Assembly: GCF_028583425.1 (NCBI RefSeq) | Contig: NC_072800.1 | Coordinates: 90,224,501 to 90,288,500, forward strand | DNA length: 64,000 nt | Reading direction: 5' to 3' | Source of the DNA: Eublepharis macularius | Taxonomy: Eukaryota > Chordata > Lepidosauria > Squamata > Eublepharidae | Shown: positions 34,670 through 45,894 of the stretch, piece by piece | Layout of the letters: each line of letters starts with the position of its first letter | Numbering within the stretch: the first letter of the stretch is position 1 | The notes under the pieces: generated by a model | Told to the model about the DNA's origin: nothing | The model's input: only the letters and a program-made list of their open reading frames with translations | Database searches by the model: none | Program-made: the position numbers and the translations under genes

Positions 34670-35465
34670 CCAAGCCTGTTGTATGAAAAAATACAACGGG
34701 CTCTAGCAAACAGTTGATCATTTTTTTATTTTTCATGAAACATAACAATCAATCATCAACGTTAAAAGATTTCTTTGTATACAATTTTTTTTGGTAAAGA
34801 ATTTTGTCAGAATATTATGTTGAGAGCAAGAGGGAAGAAAGCAGTGGAGTGGGGGGGATCCCAAAGAAGGTCGACTTGGACGTAAGGCCCGTGCTATTCA
34901 ATAGAGCTTGCTCTGAGAAAATTGCTTTCAGGCTTCTTTAGGGAGGGGAGAATAAGCTCCACGGGATCCAGCAGGGATCCCTCCCAGGCAACCACGAATA
35001 GGTGTCCAGTGCCACCAGGGCTTCTGCCTTCTCCTTAGTGACCCTCAGGTGAAGCATGGGGAAGAGTGTTTAGGCCGTCAATTCAGCGTGCCCCCTCCCA
35101 GCAATGCGCCTGCATGAAGATTAATTTGTATTCTGCTCTTCTTCCCCTCAGCAGCCCCCCACTCTATCCTGGGGGCCACTGCGAAGCGCCCGCTTGCCAC
35201 TGGGAGGGGGCTTGGCGAACTGGTGGCCTGATTACTCCTCCCAGCAGCAACCGGATGCTTCACAGCGGCCTGGAGGCCAAAGCAGGAGGGCGTTGATGGG
35301 AGGCATGGGGAGGAGTGCTTAGGCTGTCGATTCAGTGAGCCCTTTCTCGGCGGCAAGTGGGCGCTTCACAGCGGCCTTGAGGTTAGAGTCATCAGCAGTG
35401 CGGCTGAGCGAGGCTAAAAAGTGAGCTGTCGACAATATAACTTGCCTTTTATATATATTGGATAC
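34670..35465. repeat. Unclassified repeat at the duplication's left edge
   Basis: Begins near CAAGCCTGTTGTATG and ends near TTGCCTTTTATATATATTGG, with a partly duplicated internal GC-rich part (GGGAAGAGTGTTTAGGCCGT and GGGAGGAGTGCTTAGGCTGT). Block 2 keeps it from 47090 on but lacks the first 70 bases. Confidence 0.45.
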
Positions 35466-37683
35466 CATTGGGTAAGGACAGCTGTGCATAATCAGTGTGG
35501 TACAATCAGAACATAAATATAGATTGCCTTCATAATCTAGTGCTTGTAGGTTGTTATTCCAACTCAGCTTGTTATTCCAACTCAGCTGCTAAACTAAAGC
35601 ATGACTTACTTCCTACTGAACAACTGGGCAGAATCCTGCGTACGTTTTTTGTCGTATTTCCACAAATAGAAAAAGGCAAGAAACTAAAATTATGAAAAAA
35701 GAATGAAATACAGAAATTCAGTGAAGATGCTCAACGTTTCTCTGGAAGGGCCAGGGCCTCTCAGTCCCCTTTCTGTGATTTCCATCCAGTAAGTAAGGTT
35801 GATTACAATTAGACGAGGCGTATGAGTGAATGGCATCCACAGAGATGTTACTGTGGTTAAGGATATACTTATCTGCTTATCACGTTCCACTGCATTTCAC
35901 CATGTGAAACGTCAGTGTTCTTGGTAAGATCTGATGTGTTAATCCGATGTTGCCTACCGATCCGCAATTGGGAGCAGTTCTCTCCGACACTGGTTCTTCG
36001 AATGTGGGTTGGTTATTCATTTGACTGGAACATTTCACTCACCTTTCTCTTGTTTGTAGCCTTAGGCCTATTGAATATACACTTGATGTGATTTGATCAA
36101 GTGACCCTGATTTACAATAATTTATGCTGGAATAAATTTTTGTTCTGTTGCGGCCCCATTTCATGTTTGCCGCAACAGATTCACAAACTGGAATTTTCAT
36201 TGTGTGTTGGGTTCACAGTTGCACTGAACATGTTAACTATAGAAAAGACTAAGGAAGATGAAATGACACTATAAACCTGGGAGAGCAATACAGCATCCCA
36301 AACTCCTGAGTCAGGTTACAACTAAATGCTGTCATTTGGCAGTAGCCATATTCTACAACAGGTCACATTCTCTGTAGTCAAAGTATAGAGGGGCTGAAGC
36401 TCCTATATCACTGTCTCCAGGGCCCTAGCGGTTTGAAAACTTCAGCAAGCCTCATTTTGCGAAGTTGTCCCTCATATCAGAAACCAGGAGATTTCCCTGA
36501 ACTCTTTCCAAAGCAACTGGCTCAGGGAAGCAATGCTACACGGTGATCAATGAGACACATTGGAAAGAGACACACCATCACTTGCCAGGAATGGAAGACA
36601 GAGCCGAACTTTATTAAACAGATTGGCTTAATTTATGGGGCCCCTTTTAATGCTTATTACAAAGCTATACTCTATCATCCAGTGTTTACCTCCAATATTC
36701 ATTCCTAGGTCAGCTGTCAGCTATCAGAATCCGAAATATTAATGCCGTGCTTAATTTGAAGAATGTAATTATGATGATGATGGTTTGCAGATGTTTGAAG
36801 CCAATCAGCTCTCAAGAAGGCAATATCTTTGCGCAAAGGAAAGGCATCTAGGTAAATGGTTCGTAGAATGAAAAGGCTGGGTGGGACCAGATAAGGGTTG
36901 TCAAATTTAATTCCAGATTGCAAGGAATGATCCTCCACAGATCAAACCCCCCTCACAATCTATAATTCCACATGGCTGTGAGACTCATTTAAATGTGATA
37001 GTAAACACATGGTTGCTGCTGAAACCGGCAGTTATGAATCTCGTTCCCCACCCCTTCTGTATCATCAAGTAGAAATTACCTCCCAGACGGGTTCTGCGGC
37101 ACTATATCCTTCTCATTGTTGAATGCTGAATGTTGCGATGACATGTGACAAGTTCTAGTTAGGGTTGAGTTTGGCAATGGTGGGGGGGCAGAGACATGGT
37201 GGAGGGTAGCATTGACAAACTGATGTAAAACCATAGAGTTTCCAGCAATTCCTAGAGCTACCCATCATCACTGCTCTGTTTTCTCCAGAAGTGATGTTGT
37301 AATGTTGGCACTGGTGCCATATTTACCACCACCCCCATCTCCTCTTGCAGTGGCATCAGGCAATGAGAGCTTGTATTGAGGCATCCCCTACCCCCTTCTG
37401 GGAGCTTGGCTGACCAAGTTATAGCTGATGGCGCAAGGTGTGTGTGTGGGGGGGGGGGGGCGGGATTGAATAAATTACAGGTGCCATTTTTTGCAGCAAT
37501 TGCTTATTTATGGAAATGTCTAAATTGGCCTTCAGCCTATGGCTCCATGTCCATAACCTAGATCAGCTGGTTGTAGTATCTTCTACAACTGTATTGTATT
37601 AAATGCTAAAATCCAAGCTGTTGTACTGCTTTCGCTTTTATCTCCTAGGGATTTAGGAAGAGACCAGTTTTTGCATAAATGAC
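35466..37683. other. Unique-looking duplicated sequence, block 1
   Basis: No gene recognised. Nearly identical to 47819-50299 apart from the 264-base difference. Confidence 0.5.
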
Positions 37684-37700
37684 AAAACACCCATAGTCTT

Positions 37701-40286
37701 TTTTTTAGCATTTTTTATTTTTTATTAACTACATTGACTAACAATACAAAGGGAAGACAGGGATCAAGGGGAAAAAGGGAAAAATACCACAACAACTACA
37801 ACATGTAACAACTATACTACACAAAATGTTTTCCCTTCATACTGCCATTATTCAAAAGTTAAAGCTTTATATTATATTGATGGAGTGGTTGACCTTACTA
37901 AATGCAAATTACAATTTAATTTCAAGTTAAATTTTTCTTCCCCTCCTGGGTCCCGGACGCAGTTCTCTCTGAGCAACTGCAGCCGCAGTGCTCGTTTCCT
38001 CCCCCTCCCCCTCAGACTTCTCCTTTTCGTCTTGCTTGGTGCACTGGAATTCTGGGTTCCTGTCCTCAAAATCCCTTAGTTGATCTTCTGATAATATCTT
38101 AAAGGCTTGATCTTTATGGCTGAACCAGATTCCTTTCGGGAATAACCATTTGTACTTTATTCCACGTTCTCTCAGAAGAGCTGCAAACTTTTTATACTTA
38201 AAACGTCTTTTCCGAACTAGAAATGGGACGTCTTTCAATATCTTAATTTTGTTGCCCAAGAAGTCCAGATCCGCATTGTATGAATTGTATAGGATAGTGT
38301 CCCGGATCCTCTTAGATGAAAAATCGATGATGATCACGCGCGGCAACTGACGCTTCATTGCATATTTTGAAGTAGCCCGACGGGCTTCCAAAATGGCGCT
38401 TTTTACTTCTTCTTTAGTTGCCCTCGCGGGTGTCGCCAGTAGTTCCAAGACAAGACCCCGTAAATCCTCGTTTTCCTCCTCTTTCACATTCTGGAGGCGC
38501 AAAATTGTCTGTGTTCGTTCCACTTGTAGCCCAATCAACTGATTCTCCACCAGTTTAAGCTCTTTATTCGTAGCCTCCACGAGTGACGCACTTTCCCGAG
38601 CAGACTTCTCTGCCCCCCCCCCGCTGCTTCCTTAATGGTTTTCACTTCGCTCTCAATTAAGCCTACCCTTTGATCTGTTTCATTCAGCTTGTCAACAAAG
38701 GGTTTTATAGCTTCACCAACCGCCCTCCGTACTATTTCCTCCAGCGATTCTCCCTTTAAGGCAGCCGAAACTGACTTGCCAAGGGCAGGACTTTGTTTTT
38801 TTGTTGCCATTTTGGGGGGGGGCACCAACCAAATCTTGAAACTCAGCAAAGGGGAAGAGTGAGCCTTCTTAGCTTCAGATCTCACCTCTCCTTCACGTAC
38901 GCTTGTAATAACAGAAGGAATTCGCTTACTTGTAGGCTCTCGCCTAGTTCTGCTCTTTGCCGTTTCCCATGGCCCAAACCAAAAGAGGCTATCAAAGATG
39001 CTCACCCACCCAAACTTGCCAAAAAACACAAATGAGCACTGATGCAGTGAACTAAATTCTTCACACAATGTTCACAAAAATAATTTAGTGAATTTGAAAG
39101 TAATATACAAGAGTGAATACAACATGTGAAATTCTAAAACATCATAATCACTATAATATCATCACAATCAATCACACACAGCAAGGTGTTACAACACCGA
39201 GTAGCATGTGTATCCTCAGAAAAGGGAAGAATCCCAAGAGTTCTCTTATGAGCTGTCTTCAGTCAGTACACTGAGGATTCCCGCTGAAACCGCGGGGGCA
39301 GATGAAAAGTCCCTCCGGACAAAGTGGAAAGGAGCTGGAAGACTGGGAGGAGAATGGAATGTGCAGGTGGAGAACAGCAACCGGGAGCCCCCGAGGGGGA
39401 CCTCCCCGCCCGACAAGCCTCCGGGTATCTCAAGCTTGTTTCATGAGCACTTCCTCACGGGGCGTGGTTTCTCCTACCACGATGGTATTTCTCCGACTCT
39501 CCCACAAACTCTTTCACGTGCTGAAACTCTGCGCACTTCCAGGGTCCCTGGAAGTGTGCAGAGTTTCAGCACGTGAAAGAGTTTGTGGGAGAGTCGGAGA
39601 AATACCATCGTGGTAGGAGAAACCACGCCCCGTAAGGAAGTGCTCATGAAACAAGCTTGAGATACCCGGAGGCTTGTCGGGCGGGGAGGTCCCCCTCGGG
39701 GGCTCCCGGTTGCTGTTCTCCACCTGCACATTCCATTCTCCTCCCAGTCTTCCAGCTCCTTTCCACTTTGTCCGGAGGGACTTTTCATCTGCCCCCGCGG
39801 TTTCAGCGGGAATCCTCAGTGTACTGACTGAAGACAGCTCATAAGAGAACTCTTGGGATTCTTCCCTTTTCTGAGGATACACATGCTACTCGGTGTTGTA
39901 ACACCTTGCTGTGTGTGATTGATTGTGATGATATTATAGTGATTATGATGTTTTAGAATTTCACATGTTGTATTCACTCTTGTATATTACTTTCAAATTC
40001 ACTAAATTATTTTTGTGAACATTGTGTGAAGAATTTTGTTTCCCATGGCCCGGCAGCACTCAAGGCGCCGCGCACGTCTGCCGGCCTCCGTAGGGACAAA
40101 CGGGCAATTAACCCCCCGCATTGATTCCAGGGGGCTCTTCCCGCAGCGTCCCGGACCCAGCCTCCCTCACTGGGAGTTTTGGGGGCTAATCTTCGCAGAT
40201 CAGCCGCCCGGACAGGGTGCTCGGCCGCTTCCTCTCGAGCCAGAGAAGAGGAGCGTCCGACATGGCTGAGAAAACGAAACCGAATC
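37701..40286 (-). mobile_element. ORF1-only L1-like LINE (HAL1-like), copy 2, with nested fold-back
   Basis: Target duplication AAAACACCC(A/G)TA(G/A)TCTT at 37684-37700 and 40287-40303; block 2 of the segmental duplication has the empty site near 50300. The ORF1 frame runs from about 38812 down to 37927 and is broken at a run of ten C (plus strand) near 38622-38631. The larger part, 37927-38580, is a 217-residue frame with LRLQNVKEEENEDL, RQLPRVIIIDFSS and IKYKWLFPKGIWF. A 1.06 kb palindromic insert (38976-40037) splits the 5' UTR. Minus-strand insertion after the duplication. Confidence 0.87.
38976..40037. repeat. Near-perfect long inverted repeat (fold-back), 490 bp arms
   Basis: Arms 39055-39544 and 39546-40035 are reverse complements with only a few mismatches and no spacer (centre at 39545, within CTTCCAGGGTCCCTGGAAG). 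A non-palindromic 79-base piece (38976-39054) precedes the left arm. The whole insert has a 14-base target duplication GTTTCCCATGGCCC at 38962-38975 and 40038-40051, splitting the 5' UTR of an L1-like element. Open frames of 104 and 122 codons appear twice, mirrored, and are a by-product of the palindrome. Confidence 0.85.
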
Positions 40287-40852
40287 AAAACACCCGTAAT
40301 CTTAGAGTATACCTCCTTTAACATGAGTCCAAATGGTTATAAAAACAAATTGGCATCGTTTCAACTGTTTCTTGGTAGTCAGCACGACAGTACTTATTGC
40401 ATATAATCCTTATGTATTACATAAATAGAAAATAACCACAACAAATCATGTGATCCCCGACCACAAATTTAGAAAGGTTCCATCCTTGTGAAATAGTGGA
40501 ACAGCTTTTGCAATAAGTAGAAGTAAGATGCACATCTAGATGTAATCGCATTTCGTAGCAGACCTTCCTCAGAAGTAATACGTAAAAATTGCTGGCTTTT
40601 CGTTAATTGTGTCTTTTTACAACGTAATCCCGGTTTGTTTTTTTCAGTACTAAATGCAGGCATACATTGCAGAGATACTACATCTATTTTAATGATTTAC
40701 TTGTTCGTGTATTTAGAACATGTATATGCCACCTCCTCGAGGCAGCTTATGATAAAATCATAACACAGCATAAAAGTCATGAAAACAAACTGTTAATGAT
40801 ACTTCAAGTATCCTGACCCCAAGCTATTTGGTATCCTGACTCCAAGCTATTT

Positions 40853-41010
40853 GGTGATGGGACGTGCCATCAAGTTGCCAGTGACTTTTGACAACTCCTT
40901 TGGGTTTCAAAGGCAAGAGACCAACAGTGGCGCATAGAAGCTTCGGTGCATAGAGGTCAGCTTTGCTTAGTAGCGAAGACCTGACAAGATCTGGTTTGTC
41001 CGGACAGTGA
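40853..41010 (-). repeat. 5S rRNA-derived SINE, diverged (block 1)
   Basis: Minus strand GATCTTGTCAGGTCTTCGCT head, then TCTCTTGCCTTTGAAACCC. Shared with block 2. Confidence 0.6.
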
Positions 41011-41144
41011 AAGTCGGGGCTTTAAAAACCATTTAGGGATTTAAAATTAAGAACCCACAGTTTTGGGTACCGCAATTTAAGAAGGATATAGGTAAGCTGG
41101 AATGTGTCCAGAGGAGGGCAATGAAGATGGTGAGGGGTCTGGAG

Positions 41145-42374
41145 TAGACATGGGCATGAATGGGGGAAAAAAACCCGAACACCCTGTTTATCATTCGGTG
41201 CCATCCACGAACAACGAACATGGACGAACATAAATGTTCCTGGACGTGTTTGTTCTTTGTTGTTCATGGGAGCCAGAACCCACCCCCACTTATCCCCCCT
41301 CCCCTCAAACACACTTACTTGGCCCTTTAAAGATCCCTTTAAACTATCAGCTGGCAGGCGGCAGGGGGGAATTCCCCCTGCTGACTGCCAGCTGACAGTT
41401 TAAAGGGCCGGGAGAGCAGTCGCACAGCCAGGCTGCTTGCCCAGTGCGAGAGAGGTGGGGAGATTCTCCCCATCTTCCCAATGTCCAATACCCTCCAAAT
41501 TTGCAGGGGTATAGTCCCCACTGTCCCCTAAGGTCTCCCCCCCCCCCCCGATTTCAGAGAGATTGAACCCCGGGAAAGGCATGATCCATGGCTCTCCCCC
41601 TTTAGTCCTCTCTATCTTCTGAAGACCCCCGTCCCCCAGTTTCAGAGAGATTGCACCCTGGAAAAGCATGATCAATGGCTCTCCCCCTTTGGTCCTCTCT
41701 GTCCTCTGAAGACCCCCGTCCCCCAGTTTCAGAGAGATTGCACCCCGGAAAAGCATGATCCATGGGTCTTCCCCTTTAGTCCCCACAGTCCTCTGAAGAC
41801 CCACCAAGTTTCAGAGAGATTGCTCCCCAGGAAAGGCATGATCCATGTGTCCCCCCCCCCCTTTGCTGTCATTTTTTGTTCACAGTGGCAAAAATGGAAC
41901 TGCCTGTTGGAAGGCAGCTCCTTTGAGGGGTTACAAACTGACCTTCTCAATGTCCATTACCCACCAAATTTGCAGGGGACATAGTCCTCACTGTCTTCCG
42001 AAGATCTCCCCACGTTTCAGAGAGATTGCACCCCGGGAAAGTCATGACGCGTCTCCCCCTTTGTTGTCATTTTCTCTTCACAGTGGCTAAAATGGGACTC
42101 ACGGCTGGAAGTTCTTTGAAGGGTTAAAGCCAGAAGGAAAGCCAGAAGGAGTTCAGACAGAGTTCAGTCCCTTTCTCTCCGGTTGCCAAGGGGATTGATT
42201 GCAGCAGGCTCCAGACTGTCTGGCTTGCCTAACGGCTGCCAAAGGCAGCAAACGAGGCTTTTAACGACCACCTGTTCGTTTAGAATGGAGCACCACGAAC
42301 AGCTTGCTCGCAAACAGCAGATTGGGTTATTTGTGGGTTTTTTCTGTTTGTAATGCTGTTCGTGCCCAAGTCTA
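41145..42374. mobile_element. 1.2 kb non-autonomous hAT-like element nested in CR1, block 1
   Basis: Ends TAGACATGGGCATGAA and TTCGTGCCCAAGTCTA, exact 8-base target duplication GTCTGGAG (41137-41144, 42375-42382). Inside are four or five imperfect 80-90 base units built around TTTCAGAGAGATTGCACCCC. No transposase. Present at the same site in block 2, so it predates the duplication. Confidence 0.83.
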
Positions 42375-42550
42375 GTCTGGAGACCAAGTCCTATGAGGAG
42401 GTAACGTGATATGATAGCCATCTTCAAGTACTTGAAACGCTGTCATATAGAGGATGGTACAGAGTTGTTTTCCTCTACCAATGGATCAAAATTAAATCAA
42501 ATGAGTTTTTCAGCTAAACATTAGGAAGAACTTCCAAACACTTAGAGCAA

Positions 42551-42776
42551 ACAGGATGACTCAGCTCAACCCCACCCCTCCTGAGTATATACAAATAACC
42601 TACATCTTTTCCACACTGTGACACTGAGAGATCTCTGTCTTTTGGTGTTATACCTCTGAAGATACCAGCCACAGCTGCTGGCGAAACGTCAGGAACTACA
42701 ATGCCAAGACCATGGCAATACAGCCCGTAAAACCCACAACAACCATAGTTCTCCGGCCGTGAAAGCCTTCGACAAT
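42551..42776 (+). mobile_element. Penelope-like short element, block-1 specific
   Basis: Target duplication ACTTAGAGCAA at 42540-42550 and 42777-42787. The matching place in block 2 (about 54430) is an empty site. Contains CTGAAGA (42656-42662), a GC hairpin, and GAAACGTC (42683-42690), then CAATACAGCCCG and CTTCGACAATA at the end. Confidence 0.65.
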
Positions 42777-43120
42777 ACTTAGAGCAATCCCTCAGTGGAA
42801 CAGGCTTCCTCAGGGGGTGGTGGGCTCTCCTTCTTTGGAATATTGTAAGCAGAGGCTGTATGGCCATCTGACAACAATGCTGATTTTGTGAACCTACGCA
42901 GGTCATGAGAGGGAGGGCAGGAAGGGTTACATCAGTGCTCAATTCTTGTGGCCCCTTTTTACATGCCCAGGGTAATGACAATCAACACTTTGAGGTCAGG
43001 AAGTAATTTTCCTCAGGTCAGTTCAGCTTTGGATCCTGCCATCTTCTGGGCAAGGAGCAGGGGTCACTTGGGGTGTGGGAGGGATGTAATTGTGAATTCC
43101 CTGCACGATGCAGGGGGTAA

Positions 43121-43595
43121 AAAAAGGAAAAGAGGGACGGGAACAAATATTACAATTAAAAGAAAAATAAAGTTACACATCACAAGGACAATCAAAATGC
43201 AATAATCATACAAGATTTATTATATAGCTTCCAGGTAAATAACACTACACAATATTTCCTCTCTCCATCTTGATAAACCAACTATATACTAACTATAAAA
43301 TATTTAGCATTATTAATTAAAATACTTTAACATAGCTATACTTTGTTTGCTGATAAACAATATATTTTAGAATATTTACAAAAGATATATTTAATAAACT
43401 TCCTACATCTAAGACTAATTATATATAGGATATTATATCATGAAAAGTTGTTAGTACTGATTATGTTATGTTATATTGATCAAATTAAATAGCATAGATT
43501 TCTATACACTATATTAAAAATGTAAAGCAAACATCATTACTATAACATCTGCAAATGAAAACTCAGAAAGGAATTTGCAAAATGAATCTGTATCA
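43121..43595. other. AT-rich 3' flank of CYP8B copy B
   Basis: Very AT-rich, shared with 54776-55320 in block 2. No gene. Confidence 0.5.
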
Positions 43596-43601
43596 TTTAT
43601 T
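43596..43601 (-). terminator. Candidate polyadenylation signal of CYP8B copy B
   Basis: AATAAA on the minus strand about 275 bases after the stop codon. The matching place in copy C reads AATAAG. No transcript evidence is available, so this is only a candidate. Confidence 0.35.
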
Positions 43602-43875
43602 TCCTATCACTATCCATAATAGAAGTAATAAGTTTCCCATTTTTTCCCAAATACTTTAAACAGTCTGTTATTTATATAATCCGTTATTTTTACCCTTACA
43701 GCATATTCTGCCAACAAACATTCCCTTACTTCTGGACTTTGGAACTTTTGTAACTGCACCAATTCAAGAGACCTTCAGGGAAATTTATGGTCATTTTACA
43801 GATTTCTCCGCAGGATGGAACAGAATAAAGGACTGTGAGCTAATAAGCAACAGGGTTATGGAAACAACTTTCCTC

Positions 43876-45417
43876 TTAGATTCTCTGTCGATACCTAAAC
43901 TGGATATCATGAGAAGGATGTGAGGTTCCAATCCCACAGCGGCTTGCAACTACCGGTGGTATCTTCTCTTCCCTGTTAACTAGTTCCATGTCAAAGTACA
44001 TGACCATCAACATCACAAAGATCTTCATTTCATTAACAGCAAAGAATCGCCCAGGGCACATGGAAGGTCCACCCCCCCATGGCATGATGGGATACTTTAA
44101 CTTTTCCCCATTCTTATAAAACTCTTTTTTCGTGCCGTCTGGGTTCAAGAATCTGTCATATTTGAAATTCTGGGGATCAGGGTAGATTTCAGGATCCATG
44201 TGCAGGCCAACGAATGGGGAAAGAATGAGCTGGTCTCCTTTCCGCAAGCTGTATTCTCTCCCATCTGCCATTGCAAGGTCCATATCCTCCATTATGCTTC
44301 TGAACAGAAACGGACTTACATTCAAGCGCAGAGTTTCCTGTATTGCGCTGTCCAGAACTGGCGTCTTTATTGTTTCCAAGGATACATTGATCAAGGGGCT
44401 GCCTGGCTTGACCTCCTGATCAGTTTCCTTCAGGATTCGGTCTACTTCTTCCTTCACTGCCTTCATCGCTTCTGGATGTTTCAGGAGATGCACAAAAACC
44501 CAGAAGATAGCTGGTCCGACGTTAGCTTGTGATGCCCAGAACAGCGGAAACATGAATTGGGTCCGCATCTTTTCCTTCATCCCAGTTTCACACATCTGCC
44601 TGTCAATCTCAGCTACCCATTTGCTGATATTATCTTTCTGTGATAGCTTTTCTACAGAAAGCACATCCCAGAAGAAGTTTCTCAGCCTCTCCATCTCCTT
44701 CTTGCTCAGGGGATCCATTATGCCAATGGTCATTTGGGGAAAATACTTGTCAAATTTCTGAAAATCTTCAAACCACTCTCCACACTGGGTTGCTGTATGA
44801 TCCTTAGAAATCTCTTTGCTACATCCACTTTGGGGGGGATCAGTTCCAAACAAAGTCATGAAAGAAGCTTGGAACATGGCTTTGTAGCTGAAGTGGAAGA
44901 CACCGTCCTGCTGCCACGGCCTTTCCCCATCACCTGAGCTCCGGCTTTTTAGCAACACAGTCTTCAAGTTCTCCATCATCACCTGGTTCAACTCAGCTAA
45001 GTTCTTACCTCTAAGATACTTCTTGCTAACTGTTTCCTTAATCTTGTGATGAGATTCACTGAGGTGGAAACCAAATACATTAAAAACAACTGTGGAAGCA
45101 AATGTATCAAAATCCAGCTTGTCCTTTGATTCCTTTATTATAGTCCCATAAGTGTGAGGGTCCATCACAAAATTTAAATAATTGCCACCAACCAGCACTG
45201 TGAAAATATCTCCGTGTTTCTTCTTCATCTTTTCCAGAAACTCCACAGGGTTCTTCTTGAAACTTAAGCCATGTCCGAGCCATGGAATGAGGCCTTTGTC
45301 CAATGGAGCTTCTTTGGGTCTCCTCTTGCGGAAGGCTCCTGCCGTGTAAAGCCCTCCCAGTATGGCAGAAAAGAGGGATGCTAGAAGAGCACAAAGCACA
45401 GACTCCCAGAAATGCAT
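43876..45417 (-). CDS. CYP8B1-like: CYP8B-type cytochrome P450, copy B (intact, single exon)
   Basis: A 513-residue intronless P450 of the CYP8B type. The membrane anchor is at about residues 3-24 (MHFWESVLCALLASLFSAIL), then the basic RKRRPKE and hinge APLDKGLIPWLG. The I-helix carries SQANVGPAIFW, ExxR is ETLR at 361-364, and the heme motif is PWGGGPSMCPGR with Cys454. The C-terminus HPSHDIQFRYRQ is the family's typical end. The open frame continues upstream to 45591, but I chose the ATG at 45417 because it aligns with the start of copy A and of mammalian CYP8B1, and because a TATA box at 45475-45482 lies inside the longer frame. A candidate AATAAA lies about 275 bases downstream (43596-43601). 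The gene lies near the right end of an 11 kb duplication whose other copy holds CYP8B copy C. Expected role: sterol 12-alpha-hydroxylation in bile-acid synthesis, inferred from family. Confidence 0.93.
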   Translation of the reverse strand: MHFWESVLCALLASLFSAILGGLYTAGAFRKRRPKEAPLDKGLIPWLGHGLSFKKNPVEFLEKMKKKHGDIFTVLVGGNYLNFVMDPHTYGTIIKESKDKLDFDTFASTVVFNVFGFHLSESHHKIKETVSKKYLRGKNLAELNQVMMENLKTVLLKSRSSGDGERPWQQDGVFHFSYKAMFQASFMTLFGTDPPQSGCSKEISKDHTATQCGEWFEDFQKFDKYFPQMTIGIMDPLSKKEMERLRNFFWDVLSVEKLSQKDNISKWVAEIDRQMCETGMKEKMRTQFMFPLFWASQANVGPAIFWVFVHLLKHPEAMKAVKEEVDRILKETDQEVKPGSPLINVSLETIKTPVLDSAIQETLRLNVSPFLFRSIMEDMDLAMADGREYSLRKGDQLILSPFVGLHMDPEIYPDPQNFKYDRFLNPDGTKKEFYKNGEKLKYPIMPWGGGPSMCPGRFFAVNEMKIFVMLMVMYFDMELVNREEKIPPVVASRCGIGTSHPSHDIQFRYRQRI

Positions 45418-45474
45418 CACTGGTGTGCAGGGTGGAAATGCTTTAGTCAAAGGAAATGGAAATCCACAGCTCAT

Positions 45475-45482
45475 CTTATATA
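45475..45482 (-). promoter_or_regulatory. TATA box of CYP8B copy B
   Basis: The minus strand reads TATATAAG, 58 bases upstream of the chosen ATG at 45417. It is conserved exactly in copy C. It argues against the longer upstream reading frame being translated. Confidence 0.65.
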
Positions 45483-45894
45483 GCATTGAATCAGTGGGCA
45501 GATGAGGGTTGGCCTGCCTAATTCTATGTTTGAAACAATCAAACACACAATCAATAAGTAAAGTGCAACATGCTCGTATATTCACACACAACTAGTACCA
45601 ATTCTGCCAGTACAATTCATAAGTATACAACAGGTTGTGTATGAATGCTTCCCATAATAATTTATAAACTTTCCAATGACCGTGTCTGTATACTTTAAAT
45701 ATTCTGAAAGCAAGCAATCCTCTGGCATGAGCCTCACTCAGAGAGACTCCGGGACCGAGTCAAGGTAAGTTTTTAGTTCCTTTCATTAATGGGTGTTTTC
45801 TTTCTTTTTCTTCAACAGATGTTTTGATGAAAAGGTGGAGGTCCGAATGCTGCGCCCGAACTGGGGCTGGCTATCATTCACACAGATTTTCGTC

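Larger units (their letters stand above)
41011..43120 (+). repeat. CR1-type LINE 3' end, interrupted (block 1)
   Basis: GAGGAGGGCAATGAAGATGG, then after the nested hAT-like element GGTAACGTGATATGATAGCC, CAGGCTTCCTCAGG, GGCTGTATGGCCATCTGACA and CATCTTCTGGGCAAGGAGC. This order is that of CR1 3' sequences. It also holds the Penelope-like piece at 42551-42776. Confidence 0.7.
34737..45749 (+). repeat. Segmental duplication, block 1 (carries CYP8B copy B)
   Basis: About 11.0 kb that reappears in the same orientation at 47090-57466. Unique-looking stretches (for example 36100-36640 against 48460-49000) differ at only about 1% of sites by eye. Size differences are explained by later insertions: block 1 alone has an L1-like element at 37701-40286 (with a nested fold-back) and a Penelope-like piece at 42551-42776. 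The left edge falls inside a repeat that begins about 34670. The right edge falls at GAGAGACTC just before a sequence shared with 58863 onward. Confidence 0.93.

Noticed and set aside
39208-39882. Mirrored 122- and 104-codon open frames
   Set aside because: They are the same sequence read on both strands of the palindrome and match no protein I know.
42514-42981. 155-codon minus frame
   Set aside because: It crosses CR1 sequence and a Penelope-like insertion, so it cannot be one gene.
45418-45591. Upstream extension of the copy B P450 reading frame (58 codons)
   Set aside because: It has no family match, contains the TATA box, and the ATG at 45417 aligns with other CYP8B starts. The same applies to copy C at 57139-57318.
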